DNA from: Amycolatopsis tolypomycina
GTDB lineage: Bacteria > Actinomycetota > Actinomycetes > Mycobacteriales > Pseudonocardiaceae
Assembly (NCBI RefSeq): GCF_900105945.1
Contig: NZ_FNSO01000004.1
Location: 7,940,001-8,004,000 of the forward strand
DNA length: 64,000 nt
Direction of reading: 5' to 3'
Shown here piece after piece: positions 1 to 8,199 of this stretch. The notes below the pieces were generated by a model. The model had not been told where the DNA came from. It ran no database searches and was given only the letters and a program-made list of their open reading frames with translations. Within the stretch, counting starts at the first letter, position 1; each line of letters begins with the position of its first letter. The translations under genes were made by a program, and so were the position numbers.

Positions 1-857
1 CGACACCGCGCGAGATCGTGGACATCTCCGTGCTGAGCATTCAGGAGAAGCAGGACTACGGCGGGGTGAGCGTCTGCCTCGGCGAGGTGGCCGTGACGTC
101 GCAGGTGGTGGGCTACCTGCGGAGGCGGCCGTCCGGGGAGGTGCTGGACCACACGCCGCTCGACCTGCCGGAGCAGAGCCTGCGCACGCGTGCGGTCTGG
201 TACACGGTGTCGGCCGCACTGCTGGGGCCGGCGGTTGCAGCCGCCGGCCGGGCGCGGGCTTCGTCCGCTGCCTCCGCCGGCTGCGGTGTCGCCGATGACT
301 CCGGTGATTCCGCCGGCTCCGATGGCTCGGGTGACTCCGATGTCTCCGATGGCGAGGTGGGGACCGGGGGCCATCGGGTGGGGACCGAATCTGCGGGGCC
401 GGTGGGGACCGGGGAGGAGACCCAGGCGAACGGTCGGGGGCCCGTTCGCGAGGGTGGCAGGACACCGGGGGGTGCCGGATTGGTTCCGGCACGGGTCCCC
501 GGTGCCCTGCATGCCGCCGAGCACGCGGCGATCGGCCTGCTACCGCTGTTCGCTACGTGCGACCGGTGGGACATCGGCGGGGTGAGTACCGCGTGGCACG
601 AAGACACCGGGGAGGCGACGGTGTTCGTGCATGACGGGCATCCCGGGGGTGCGGGATTTGCCGAACGCGGTTATGCCGCGATTGTCCCGTGGCTGGCCGC
701 AACGCGGGAGGCGATCGTCTCCTGCGAGTGCCCGACGGGATGCCCGTCCTGCGTTCAGTCGCCGAAGTGCGGGAACGGCAACGAACCGCTGGACAAGGCG
801 GGGGCAGTGGCCGTGCTGGGAACCGTGCTCGGGGCGTTGCGTCAACACGGCACCTAG
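1..857 (+). CDS. DEAD/DEAH-box helicase with DUF1998 C-terminal domain (3' part only)
   Basis: The frame is open from base 3 at the left edge to TAG at 855-857, so only about the last 284 residues are present and the helicase motor lies outside the window. The tail has the DUF1998 signature: an [16 protein letters not shown] segment followed by a cysteine cluster [16 protein letters not shown] that resembles the zinc-binding site of MrfA/YprA-type DNA-repair helicases. Between them (bases about 240-500) lies a low-complexity Gly/Ser/Asp/Thr-rich insert in which the DNA element ggtggggaccg recurs. The M. tuberculosis counterpart by position is Rv3649. The family identification is firm; the substrate is not known from this fragment. 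Confidence 0.85.
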   Translation, partial: TPREIVDISVLSIQEKQDYGGVSVCLGEVAVTSQVVGYLRRRPSGEVLDHTPLDLPEQSLRTRAVWYTVSAALLGPAVAAAGRARASSAASAGCGVADDSGDSAGSDGSGDSDVSDGEVGTGGHRVGTESAGPVGTGEETQANGRGPVREGGRTPGGAGLVPARVPGALHAAEHAAIGLLPLFATCDRWDIGGVSTAWHEDTGEATVFVHDGHPGGAGFAERGYAAIVPWLAATREAIVSCECPTGCPSCVQSPKCGNGNEPLDKAGAVAVLGTVLGALRQHGT

Positions 858-946
858 AACGGCCACTTGGTGGTTCATGGAGTTGTGTCTTGCTCCGCCG
901 GGGCCGGGCTGGGACCGGCCGGTGGCGGTGGTTCGGTGTTTCCGGC

Positions 947-1564
947 TCAGGCCGCGCTGGTCTGGACCAGCTGCCCGGCACGCTCGCCGGCCAGGGCACG
1001 CACGAGGACGTCGTGCACCTCGGCGGCGTCCGGCAGCTGCCAGCCGCACACCTCGGGCTTGACGCGCCAGTGCACGACACCGTGCTGGAACGGCGACGGC
1101 GGCAGCGGGATGTAGCTGTCCTTGCCGTGCCACTGGATGGCGGCGCGCTCGGCCAGCTCGGCCGGGATGCGGTCGGCGACGGTGGTCAGGAAGAGCCAGC
1201 GGCCGTTCGGCAGCGCGATGATGGGCGCGGGGTGGCCGATGGCACGGAGGAGGCGGCAGGCGCGCTTGCCGAGTTCGTCGTCGACCTCGATGGCGTCGAG
1301 CACGGTGCCGGTGGCGACGAGCAGGCTGTGGGTGCGGTCGGAGAACCAGGTGGCGACCTCGTGGGCGTGGGTGCCGAGCTGTTCGCGCCAGGCGTCACTG
1401 GCCGGAACCGGACGACGCCAGGTGAGGTCGTCGCCACCGGCGAGCGGAGCGGGGTTGACGCCCGGGAGCACCGGCCAGCCGCGCCAGGCGAGGCCGATCG
1501 CCTCCGCCCGCAGTTCGATGCGGAAGGCACCGCGCCAGCTGTCCGGCCAATTCGCGTCCAACAT
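947..1564 (-). CDS. Primase-polymerase-like (bifunctional DNA primase/polymerase N-terminal) protein
   Basis: A 205-residue protein. The N-terminal half (about residues 5-40, ending IGLAWRGWPVLPG) resembles the start of the prim-pol N-terminal domain found in actinobacterial proteins annotated as bifunctional DNA primase/polymerase. I cannot see the acidic catalytic pair of an active archaeo-eukaryotic primase, so it may be a non-catalytic relative. The start was placed at 1564 because AGGAAAG precedes that ATG; the ATG 18 bases upstream has no ribosome-binding site. It converges on the helicase (90 bases between stops). It could equally be an uncharacterised conserved protein; the domain call is from pattern recognition only. 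Confidence 0.6.
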   Translation of the reverse strand: MLDANWPDSWRGAFRIELRAEAIGLAWRGWPVLPGVNPAPLAGGDDLTWRRPVPASDAWREQLGTHAHEVATWFSDRTHSLLVATGTVLDAIEVDDELGKRACRLLRAIGHPAPIIALPNGRWLFLTTVADRIPAELAERAAIQWHGKDSYIPLPPSPFQHGVVHWRVKPEVCGWQLPDAAEVHDVLVRALAGERAGQLVQTSAA

Positions 1565-2397
1565 TGTCTTTCCTGCCTTCAAGTTCCGGTTCTCCGCGAC
1601 CCCCTAGACCCGGTCGTGGTGTCGCACATCTCACTTAACGGCAAGTTGCACATTGCCCGGAACCCCCACGCGGCAACCGGTGGTTACGAGGCGATGAACG
1701 CCCAGTGATCCATACGGCCCGACCGAACCCCCGGGCGCGGATCGACGGTGAACGGCGACCGCACACGGACCGTTCGTCGCGGGAAACCCCAGGTTCCGCG
1801 GGGCTTCCGACCCGCTGTCCGGCGGCCCCGGCGCCTGCCTTCGGCCCAGGTGAGCAGCCGATTCGACCGCTCGCCGTGCATCAACGACCGCTGCCCGTGA
1901 CAATGCGCCGCTCATCGCCCGGCCCGGCGGATCAGCCGGTCACCGCCCCATACCGACCGGTCGGCGTCCGCCGGACGGCCGGGGTGGGTGGCTTCGGGGC
2001 GAGTGCGGGGGTCGCTGTTGTCGGCGGGTGGGCGGTGTTGCGGGTCGTGGACGGGGCCGGCGGGTGGCGATGGGCCGGTCGGGTGGGTGGGTGCGGCTGG
2101 GGCTCGAGGGCGCGCGTCGAGGAGATGGGCCTCGGTACGCAAGCTCACCGATCGCGGCCGCCTGAGACGGAGCACCTGTCCCGCGACCCGGACGGGGTAC
2201 TCCCGCAAGCGCTGCCCGGGGCCGGCGGAGCAGGTTCGCTCGCCGGCCCCCGCGGATCGGGGTGGCACGGCCGCGCCGGCGGGCACGGGGACCACCCGCC
2301 GGGTGCGGCCGCGGCTCGGCGCGGCCCTGGCTCGACGCCATGGTTCGCCTGTCAGGGGGCCGACGCCCCTGCGGCTGCGCTGCACTCGCTCGGCCGC
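1565..2397. other. Long intergenic stretch without a credible gene
   Basis: About 830 bases between the prim-pol-like gene and the end of the Tad operon. Several frames stay open on both strands because of extreme GC content, but the conceptual proteins are Arg/Pro/Ala-rich, have no domain pattern and no convincing start signals. The right part (from about 1980) is strongly G-rich on the plus strand and continues the simple-sequence character of the proline-rich tail of the neighbouring pilus gene. I see no RNA gene or mobile element here. Confidence 0.5.
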
Positions 2398-2419
2398 GGG
2401 TGAGCGGGACCGCTCACCC
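2398..2419 (-). terminator. Hairpin at the end of the Tad operon
   Basis: GGGTGAGCGG and CCGCTCACCC form a perfect 10-bp stem with a 2-base loop, overlapping the stop codon (2414-2416) of the last gene of the minus-strand Tad operon. The position suggests a transcription terminator, but no U-tract follows, as is common in actinomycetes. Confidence 0.5.
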
Positions 2420-2989
2420 GGTGGGCCGGAGCGGGTGGATGGGTGTTCCGCCGAGGTCACCCGTCGGGGCGTCCGTGGCTGGGCGGGCTGGCTGGCCCTT
2501 CGGTGGAGCCGTCAACGGGTGGGGTGGCTCGCCCGTCGGCGCGAGCGCGGGTGTGTGGGATGGCTCGCCTGTCGGGGGAACCGGGGGTGGCCAACCCGTC
2601 GGTGGGGCCGGGGCTCCGTGGGGTGGTGGCTCGGCCGCCGGGCCGGCTCGGGCGTGGGCCGATGGTTGGGGTAGGCCTGGTAGTGCTGGGCCGCGTGCCT
2701 CTACTTCGACCAGGGCGTCGAGCTGTTGCCAGGTGCAGCTTTGGAGTGTCACTCGCATCCGGTCGGCGATCCATCTTGCGCGTTCGCATGCTCGGGTCGG
2801 GCCTTCGCTCGCGTGCGCCGCCGCCGCCAGGGCGCCCAGGTCCGCCGCCGACTCTGCTTGGTGGCGGGCTATCACCGTTGCTGCCAGCCAGATCGCCAGC
2901 GTTGCCAAGATCGTCAGGGCCGCCACCGCCAGTGCCGCCCAGATCGTGGCCGCTCCGCTGTCCGGGGCCTGTGCCTCAGCCTTGGGCAT
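2414..2989 (-). CDS. TadE-like membrane-anchored pilus-locus protein (Rv3654c type) with proline-rich tail
   Basis: A 191-residue protein. Residues about 8-40 form a single membrane segment with the TadE-like opening DSGAATIWAALAVAALTI, followed by a Gln/Ala-rich helix with the AESAADLGALAAAAHA pattern common to Rv3654c-type proteins encoded with Flp pili. Residues about 100-191 are a Pro/Gly/Thr-rich tail built of loose PPTGEP-like repeats that the compact family does not normally have. The ATG at 2989 lies inside the end of the upstream tadE-type gene (14-base overlap), so translation is probably coupled. It is the last gene of the operon. The role is probably a minor pilin or secretion accessory; the low-complexity tail is a local peculiarity. 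Confidence 0.8.
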   Translation of the reverse strand: MPKAEAQAPDSGAATIWAALAVAALTILATLAIWLAATVIARHQAESAADLGALAAAAHASEGPTRACERARWIADRMRVTLQSCTWQQLDALVEVEARGPALPGLPQPSAHARAGPAAEPPPHGAPAPPTGWPPPVPPTGEPSHTPALAPTGEPPHPLTAPPKGQPARPATDAPTGDLGGTPIHPLRPTG

Positions 2990-3338
2990 CCGCCACCTCC
3001 GGGTTCGGCTCGGCCACCGCGTAGGCCGTTGCGTCCAGGTGGATCTCCGGGAGGAGGCCCGCTGCCGCCGGGTGGGCCGCTACTGTCGCCCTGATCCTGT
3101 CTTCGGTGTGCTCGACCGTCAGGGTTGCTCCTGGCGGACCTATCTCGTGGACCGCGGCCGCCGCTTCGGCGGCCTGGCCCCTTGCCAGCAGCCGTGCTGC
3201 CTCGCGGGCCGCGTCTGTGCAGCGCAACTGGATCGTCAGCACCGTGAGAGCCGCCAGCAGCAAGACCATCACCGCGGTCAGGACCATCAGGCCGAGCGCT
3301 GCCTCGACCGTCACCGAACCCCCGTCGCGGCCTCTCAC
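2976..3338 (-). CDS. TadE-family minor pilin
   Basis: A 120-residue protein if translation starts at GTG 3338, which overlaps the upstream stop as GTGA; an ATG at 3380 would add 14 residues but would run through the upstream gene. The sequence opens RGRDGGSVTVEAALGL, the classic TadE prepilin-like motif with the conserved Glu five residues after the cleavage-site Gly, then one transmembrane helix and a soluble domain of about 80 residues with AREAARLLARG. The counterpart is Rv3655c. TadE proteins are processed by a prepilin peptidase and are needed for Flp-pilus assembly. It lies between the DUF4244 pilin and the Rv3654c-like gene with overlaps on both sides. Confidence 0.85.
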   Translation of the reverse strand: MRGRDGGSVTVEAALGLMVLTAVMVLLLAALTVLTIQLRCTDAAREAARLLARGQAAEAAAAVHEIGPPGATLTVEHTEDRIRATVAAHPAAAGLLPEIHLDATAYAVAEPNPEVADAQG

Positions 3339-3511
3339 GACGGCACCGACAAGGCCTTCATGACCAGGTTCGTCAGCCACGAGACGACCGAGTCTCCGGT
3401 CAGCAGGGAATAGAGGACGGCGGCGAAGGCCGCGACGGCGACGGTGACGATGGCGTACTCGACCGTCGTGGAACCGTCGTCCGAGCGGGGACGGCGACGG
3501 AACGTGCGCAT
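3335..3511 (-). CDS. DUF4244 Flp-type pilin subunit
   Basis: A 58-residue protein: a short basic leader (MRTFRRRPRSDDG), then STTVEYAIVTVAVAAFAA, a hydrophobic helix with the Glu at +5 typical of type IVb/Flp prepilins, and a short C-terminus. This is the size and layout of the DUF4244 proteins that take the place of the major pilin in actinobacterial Tad loci (counterpart Rv3656c). It starts 28 bases after tadC ends, and its TGA overlaps the GTG start of the next gene. It is probably the pilus fibre subunit, cut after the Gly before STTVE. Confidence 0.88.
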   Translation of the reverse strand: MRTFRRRPRSDDGSTTVEYAIVTVAVAAFAAVLYSLLTGDSVVSWLTNLVMKALSVPS

Positions 3512-3539
3512 GGGGTTTCCCTTCAGTACAGGTCCGTGG

Positions 3540-4256
3540 TCAGAAGAGCGGGCCGAGCCGTCCGGCGAGGCCGAGGACGACCGGCAGCACGCCCAGGCAG
3601 AAGAAGGCGGGCAGGAAACACAGCCCGACCGGCAGGGCGAGCGCCACTCCGGCCCGCTCGGCGCGTTCCTCGGCCTCGGTGGCCAGGTCGTCGCGGAAAC
3701 GTGCCGCGAGGTCGGTGGCCGCCGTGGCGAACGCCGCGCCCGAACGGGACGTGCGGATCGCCGCGGCCGCCAGCTCGTCCAAGCCCGGGACTGCCCGCAC
3801 CGACGCCCAGGCCTCGTCCGGCCGGGAGCCGAGGACGAGCAGCCCGGCCGTCGAGCCCAGCGCCGTTCGCACTGCGGCCGGCGCGGTGCCGGCCACGGCC
3901 TCCAGCGCCGTTGGCACCGGCAGCCCGGCGTGCAGGCAGGCGGCGAGGAGATCGAGCGTTCCCGCCAGCCGGAGCTTGGCGGCGATGTCCACGGCCGGTG
4001 GTCGCGGACGGCGGGTGCGGCGGATCGCCCACCACCCGGTCGCGGTCACGATCGCGCCCGCCACCGCCCCGGCGACCCCGCCGATCAGCACCCCTGCCGA
4101 GACGCCACCTACGGCCGCCGCGACGTACGAGAGCGCGTGATGCTTCTTGCGGACGGGCTCAAGACCTCCGGCCAGCCGTTCGAAGCGCCGCGCCGGGGGC
4201 CTGTCCGGCCAGGTGAGCAGCGCTCCGCCGAAGAGAAGGAGTGCGACGGCGTTCAC
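3540..4256 (-). CDS. tadC: TadC-like type II secretion F-domain inner-membrane platform protein
   Basis: A 238-residue integral membrane protein starting at GTG 4256, which overlaps the tadB stop as GTGA. It has two N-terminal hydrophobic stretches (residues about 1-15 and 40-75), a cytosolic T2SS-F domain with LLAACLHAGLPVPTALEAVA and GLDELAAAAIRTSRSGAAF, and C-terminal membrane helices ending VALALPVGLCFLPAFFCLG. Two F-domain proteins in a row (TadB and TadC) form the membrane platform that the TadA ATPase drives in Flp pilus assembly. The counterpart is Rv3657c. It is translationally coupled to tadB. Confidence 0.88.
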   Translation of the reverse strand: MNAVALLLFGGALLTWPDRPPARRFERLAGGLEPVRKKHHALSYVAAAVGGVSAGVLIGGVAGAVAGAIVTATGWWAIRRTRRPRPPAVDIAAKLRLAGTLDLLAACLHAGLPVPTALEAVAGTAPAAVRTALGSTAGLLVLGSRPDEAWASVRAVPGLDELAAAAIRTSRSGAAFATAATDLAARFRDDLATEAEERAERAGVALALPVGLCFLPAFFCLGVLPVVLGLAGRLGPLF

Positions 4257-5011
4257 CGGATCCACACCTTTCCGGTCAGCGCGCGGCACCAAGCCGTGCC
4301 GGCCCAGAGCAGGACGCACCCGGCGACCAGCAGTACCTGGCCCGCCGTGCTGCCGGTCAGCACCGACAGCGGAGCCGCGCCCATGACCTCGCCGAGCAGC
4401 ACGCACAGCACCGGCAGCCCGGTGAGCACCGCCGCGCTCGCGCGGGGTCCGGCCAGCTTGGCGCGCATCCGGCGGGCGAACGCCAGACCGGCCTCGGCGT
4501 CGCGGCGGGCCGCGTCGAGGACGTCGGCCATCGGGAGGCCGTGCCGTTTGCCCAGTGACCAAGCCGCGGCCAGGTGCGGTAGCGCCGGTGCGGACAGCTC
4601 GGTGTCGAGGCGGGCCGCCGTCGCCAAGGCGCGTAGTTCGCCGGCCAGGGCCGGGACCGTGTCCGCGGCGGCTTCCGCCGCCGTCACCGGGTGGGCACCC
4701 GATCGGAGCTCGGCCACCATGGTTCGCAACGCCGTTTCGGTGTGCGTGGCCGTCGCCAGGTCCGCGGTGGCCCGGCGATGGGCTCGCCGCTCCTGGCGCC
4801 ACGCCAGTGTCAGCACGCCGGCGGCGACCGCGCCGCCCGCTCCCGCGAGCAGTCCGGCGAGCGCCGTCGGGAGCAGCCAGCGGACTACGCGCCACACGTC
4901 GGGGATCCGGACGGTGGCCGGTGGCTCGGTCGCGACCTGGAAGCGGTCCGGTGGCGGTGGCCAGCACGCCAGGGCCGCGCCCAGGCACAGCAGGGGCCAC
5001 GGGCCGATCAT
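4253..5011 (-). CDS. tadB: TadB-like type II secretion F-domain inner-membrane platform protein
   Basis: A 252-residue protein. The start at ATG 5011 (MIGPWPLLCLGAAL) places a hydrophobic helix at the N-terminus; upstream in-frame sequence is not protein-like. A second membrane segment (LLPTALAGLLAGAGGAVAAG) is followed by an F domain with a LRTMVAELRSGAHPVTA helix and HGLPMADVLDAARRDAEAG, and by C-terminal helices. The counterpart is Rv3658c. It lies 64 bases after tadA and overlaps tadC by 4 bases. It is the partner of TadC in the pilus assembly platform. Confidence 0.87.
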   Translation of the reverse strand: MIGPWPLLCLGAALACWPPPPDRFQVATEPPATVRIPDVWRVVRWLLPTALAGLLAGAGGAVAAGVLTLAWRQERRAHRRATADLATATHTETALRTMVAELRSGAHPVTAAEAAADTVPALAGELRALATAARLDTELSAPALPHLAAAWSLGKRHGLPMADVLDAARRDAEAGLAFARRMRAKLAGPRASAAVLTGLPVLCVLLGEVMGAAPLSVLTGSTAGQVLLVAGCVLLWAGTAWCRALTGKVWIR

Positions 5012-5075
5012 CGCCGTCGCCTCCGATCGCGCGGGAAAGCGTTGAGCAGCAAGGAAATCCGTACCAGCAGAAGAC

Positions 5076-6227
5076 TCAGCACGCGATCGCCCCCGACGTC
5101 GGGAACAGGTGCCGATCGATCGTCCACCGGCCCGCGCGCCACACCGGGACGACCCGGGCCCGGCCGTGTTCCGCACGCAGGACGCCGACCTCGGCCAAGC
5201 GCCGGCGGCCGCCGGGTTCGCGCCGCATGTGCAGCACGACGCGGATCGCCGCGACGAGCTGGCTGTGCACGGCGTCGCGGCCGAGACCGCCGAGCGCGGC
5301 CAGTGCCTCGATGCGGGCGGGTACCTCGGCCGGGGAGTTGGCGTGGACGGTGCAGGCGCCGCCGTCGTGACCGGTGTTCAGCGCGGTGAGCAGGGCACCG
5401 ACCTCGGCGCCGCGGACCTCGCCGACCACCAGCCGGTCGGGACGCATGCGCAGCGCCTGGCGCACGAGCTCGGGCAGGCCGACCGCGCCCGCACCCTCCA
5501 CATTGGCCGGACGGGCGACGAGGCTGACGAACTGCGGGTGCGCGGGCTGCAGTTCGCCGGCGTCCTCGACGCAGACGATCCGCTCACCCGGGTCGACCGC
5601 GCCGAGCAGCGCGGCCAGGAGTGTGGTCTTGCCCGCCCCGGTGCCGCCGGTGACCAGGAACGCCATCCGGCGGGAGACGACGGTGCCGAGCAGCTTCGCG
5701 CCGGCTTCGTCGAACGCGCCGAGTTCGGCGAGAGCGCTGAGGTCGTGCGTTGCCGGGCGCAGGACGCGGAGGGACAGGCAGGTGCCGCCGGCCGCGATCG
5801 GCGGGAGGACGGCGTGCACGCGGATGCGGCCGTGGGGGCCGGTGCCGGGGAGCCAGCCGTCGACGTAGGGCTGCGCGTCGTCGAGGCGGCGGCCGGCCGC
5901 GAGGGCGAGGCGCTGGGCCAGGCGGCGGACGGATTCTTCGCCCTTGAAGCGGACGCTGGTGCGGACGAGGCCTTGCGGGCCGTCCGTCCAGACTTCGCCG
6001 GGGCCGGTGACGAGCACGTCGGTGGTGGCCGGGTCGTCGAGGAGCGGGGCGAGCGGGCCGGCGCCGACGAACTCGTCGCGGGCCTGACGGGCCGCGTCGA
6101 GCACTGCATCGTGGCCGAGGGCGCCACCCGCTTCGGCCCGGACGGCGCTCGCGACGGCGACCGGGTCGGCTTGGCGGCGGTCGCCGGCCAGGCGGTTGCG
6201 GACGCGGTCGACGAAGTCGGTGGTCAT
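5076..6227 (-). CDS. tadA: TadA/CpaF-family secretion ATPase
   Basis: A 383-residue GspE/VirB11-type hexameric ATPase that powers Flp/Tad pilus assembly. Visible features are an N-terminal domain with DVLVTGPGEVW (residues 70-80), Walker A GGTGAGKTT at about 194-202, the Asp-box region CVEDAGELQP, Walker B DRLVVGEVRG and the His-box HDGGACTVHANSP. The start at ATG 6227 has AGGTGA at good spacing; in-frame sequence further upstream is not homologous. Length and motifs are complete. The counterpart is Rv3659c. The start overlaps, as ATGA, the stop of a 90-residue open frame that separates it from ssd. Confidence 0.92.
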   Translation of the reverse strand: MTTDFVDRVRNRLAGDRRQADPVAVASAVRAEAGGALGHDAVLDAARQARDEFVGAGPLAPLLDDPATTDVLVTGPGEVWTDGPQGLVRTSVRFKGEESVRRLAQRLALAAGRRLDDAQPYVDGWLPGTGPHGRIRVHAVLPPIAAGGTCLSLRVLRPATHDLSALAELGAFDEAGAKLLGTVVSRRMAFLVTGGTGAGKTTLLAALLGAVDPGERIVCVEDAGELQPAHPQFVSLVARPANVEGAGAVGLPELVRQALRMRPDRLVVGEVRGAEVGALLTALNTGHDGGACTVHANSPAEVPARIEALAALGGLGRDAVHSQLVAAIRVVLHMRREPGGRRRLAEVGVLRAEHGRARVVPVWRAGRWTIDRHLFPTSGAIAC

Positions 6228-6496
6228 CGGTTCACCTGCCTTGTTCGGTGTGGCAGCGGGCGGTCGCGAAGAGCTGTGACGCGGGTGCCTGGCGCTCTCG
6301 GCGTGGGGCGGTCGATAGCTGAGGTGACACGAGTGCCTGGCGAGCACTCCTCTGACTCCGGCCCGGAGCGCAGCAATCTCGAGAAGCTCGTCGCGCTTTG
6401 GGGGCCGCGGCTCAGCAAGCACAGGATCGTGGGGAGCAACAGCTCCGAGACTCTCGTCGGAGCTCCTGACCGGCGGAGGTCTGCCTTGGCCGTCAT
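6224..6496 (-). CDS. Possible small coupled ORF between ssd and tadA
   Basis: A 90-codon open frame whose ATG overlaps the ssd stop (ATGA at 6493-6496) and whose TGA overlaps the tadA start (ATGA at 6224-6227). Such double coupling is what a genuine operon gene would show. Against it, the conceptual product is Arg/Pro/Ser-rich, has no recognisable domain, uses rare codons such as AGA, AGG and TTG more than its neighbours, and contains an imperfect internal repeat (PGTRVT...DRP twice). It may be a lineage-specific small protein, or a translated spacer that keeps ribosomes moving into tadA. I do not recognise it. Confidence 0.35.
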   Translation of the reverse strand: MTAKADLRRSGAPTRVSELLLPTILCLLSRGPQSATSFSRLLRSGPESEECSPGTRVTSAIDRPTPRAPGTRVTALRDRPLPHRTRQVNR

Positions 6497-7560
6497 CGGG
6501 TGGCCGCCTGGGCTTCGTTGTGAGCCGCTCGCAGGACCTTTGTCGCCGCTGTTGTCAGGGGGCCTTTGAATCTTGCCGGGAACTCACCCTTCTCCACTGC
6601 TTTTCCCAGGCCGCGTTCCGGGGGCATCGAGGCCATCACCGGTGGGCCGAGGAGGGCTGCCGAGCGGGCTGTCTTCTCGTGCGACCGTCCACATGTGACC
6701 ACTCCGAGGCGGGTCGTCAGCTGCGTCAGACGCTTCAGCACCTGCTTTGCCGCCAGGCACGCCCGGAACTCCAGCGGCACCACCAGCAACACCAGGTCCG
6801 CGCGCAGCAGCACCTCCTCGGCCACCTCGCCGAGGGTGCGCGGCAGGTCACACACCACCGTGCGGCCCGAACGGCGGGCGGCCGACAAGATCGCCGACAG
6901 GGACTCGACCTTCGGGCCTTCGCCTTCGGGGGCGCACGCCAGAACCGGGAGGCTGCCGCCGCGGTGGCGGAGCCGTGGGAGGCTCGCGGCCAGCAACGAC
7001 ACCGATGCCCGGCCGCTCAGGTTCACCTCCGGCCAGCGGTTTCCCGGGGTGTTTTCCAGGCTGAGCAACACATCCAGGCCGCCGCCGAGGGGGTCGCAGT
7101 CCACCAGCAGCGCGCCGCCCGGGCCGCGGTCGGCCACCATTGCCAGCGCCGAGGCGAACACGGACGCGCCTCCGCCGCCCCGGCCTCCGACCACGCCGAG
7201 CACCAGGCCGGGTTGTTCCGCCGGTGTCTCGACGACGTCGGCGAACGCGCCGGCGAGCTCCGTCTCCTCGTCGGGCAACGAAATCACGCGCTCGACGCCG
7301 ACGCGGAACGCGTGCTCCCACGTCGACGGGCCCGGGCTGCCCTTGCAGACCAGGAAGATCCCGCCACGCCGGGGCAGCGCGGGTGGCATCCGCGCGGCGT
7401 CTTCGTCGAGGAGCACCAGTGGCGCGCGGGCCCAGTGCGTGCTCGCCGCCGTCAGGTCGGGTGCGCGGTCGAGTTCGCAGCCCGCGACCGCGGCCACCCG
7501 CAGTATCTCGTCGAGCACGGTCTCGTCCGCGGCGACCACCAGCGGTCTTGCCCCCGTCAT
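6493..7560 (-). CDS. ssd: Ssd, septum-site-determining / CpaE-like MinD-ParA family protein
   Basis: A 355-residue protein that heads the Tad operon, as CpaE-like proteins do. It has an N-terminal receiver-like region (residues 1-110) and a C-terminal MinD/ParA-type domain. The P-loop is degenerate: GVVGGRGGGGASVF replaces the KGGxGKT form and has no Walker lysine, while the downstream LLVDCDPLGGGLD and VVCDLPR motifs are kept. The counterpart Rv3660c is reported to affect septum formation; a role in localising the pilus machine is inferred from context. ATG 7560 is preceded by GGGAGG. The longer open frame upstream is non-coding in character. Confidence 0.88.
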   Translation of the reverse strand: MTGARPLVVAADETVLDEILRVAAVAGCELDRAPDLTAASTHWARAPLVLLDEDAARMPPALPRRGGIFLVCKGSPGPSTWEHAFRVGVERVISLPDEETELAGAFADVVETPAEQPGLVLGVVGGRGGGGASVFASALAMVADRGPGGALLVDCDPLGGGLDVLLSLENTPGNRWPEVNLSGRASVSLLAASLPRLRHRGGSLPVLACAPEGEGPKVESLSAILSAARRSGRTVVCDLPRTLGEVAEEVLLRADLVLLVVPLEFRACLAAKQVLKRLTQLTTRLGVVTCGRSHEKTARSAALLGPPVMASMPPERGLGKAVEKGEFPARFKGPLTTAATKVLRAAHNEAQAATR

Positions 7561-8198
7561 GCGTTCCTCCCCCGTCGTCGGTGCGGGCCGTGGGTGGCCC
7601 GGCTTCCACCGTCGCGGGCGGGGGCCGGGTGGCACAACGGGGCGGACGGCCGGCTGTGGACAACCGGGGTGTTGTGGACAACTGCGGCACGGAGACCGGC
7701 TCGCGGACCGGTTCTGTCGGTGCGGTGTGGCAGGATCGCGCCCGCCCGAGACGCATCTGCGGCAGAAATCAGCGCGAACATCCGCACGCGAAGTTTCCGC
7801 TCGCAGCACGAACCACCATTCGGGAGCGCACCGGGAAATTGCCGAAGGTAAGCGGACGGCAAAATGCCACGAACGACGTGGCAGAAAAAGGAATCCGGCC
7901 TGGGCAAAGGAAACCGGGAAAGGCAAGCGGGAGGTAAGAGGGCGGCCCCCGCCAGGGGGGAGGGACGGGGGCCGCCGTGGGTTCAGCCCCGGGGGGTCGG
8001 ACTGAACCGGCCCGGTTGGACACCGGGCTCCCTCACTGTAACTCCGCCCGGCGCCCGTTCGCGCGCCGGAGGAGGCACACAGTTCGGTAACGGCACAGTG
8101 CGCCCGAAGTGCCTGCCTGTCATGGATTTTCCGCCCGGCGCGACGCGCGCGTGGTGGATCAACGGGACGCGCCGCGATCAAGCTCCTATCCTGGACAC
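7561..8198. other. Divergent intergenic region with two strong hairpins
   Basis: A 638-base region between the starts of ssd (minus) and the HAD gene (plus), so both promoters must lie here. The middle part is less GC-rich and purine-rich (about 7780-7940). It holds an 11-bp perfect stem, GGCGGCCCCCG (7941-7951) with CGGGGGCCGCC (7966-7976), followed by GGTTCAG/CTGAACC (about 7979-8007). Neither hairpin sits at a gene end. They may end a small transcript running from 7561 rightwards or belong to a leader; no convincing small ORF was found. Confidence 0.45.
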
Positions 8199-8199
8199 G
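8187..8199 (+). promoter_or_regulatory. -10 element giving a leaderless HAD mRNA
   Basis: TATCCT (8187-8192) lies 6 bases before the GTG at 8199, so transcription would start at or very near the start codon. No ribosome-binding site precedes the GTG. No clear -35 was found. Confidence 0.5.

Noticed and set aside
1912..2460. Minus-strand open frame of 182 codons
   Set aside because: Product is Arg/Pro-rich without domain or start signal; overlaps the end of the Tad operon and its hairpin.
3540..5000. A single long minus-strand gene covering tadC and part of tadB
   Set aside because: Only the part from GTG 4256 has F-domain sequence; the upstream part is out of frame with tadB and not protein-like.
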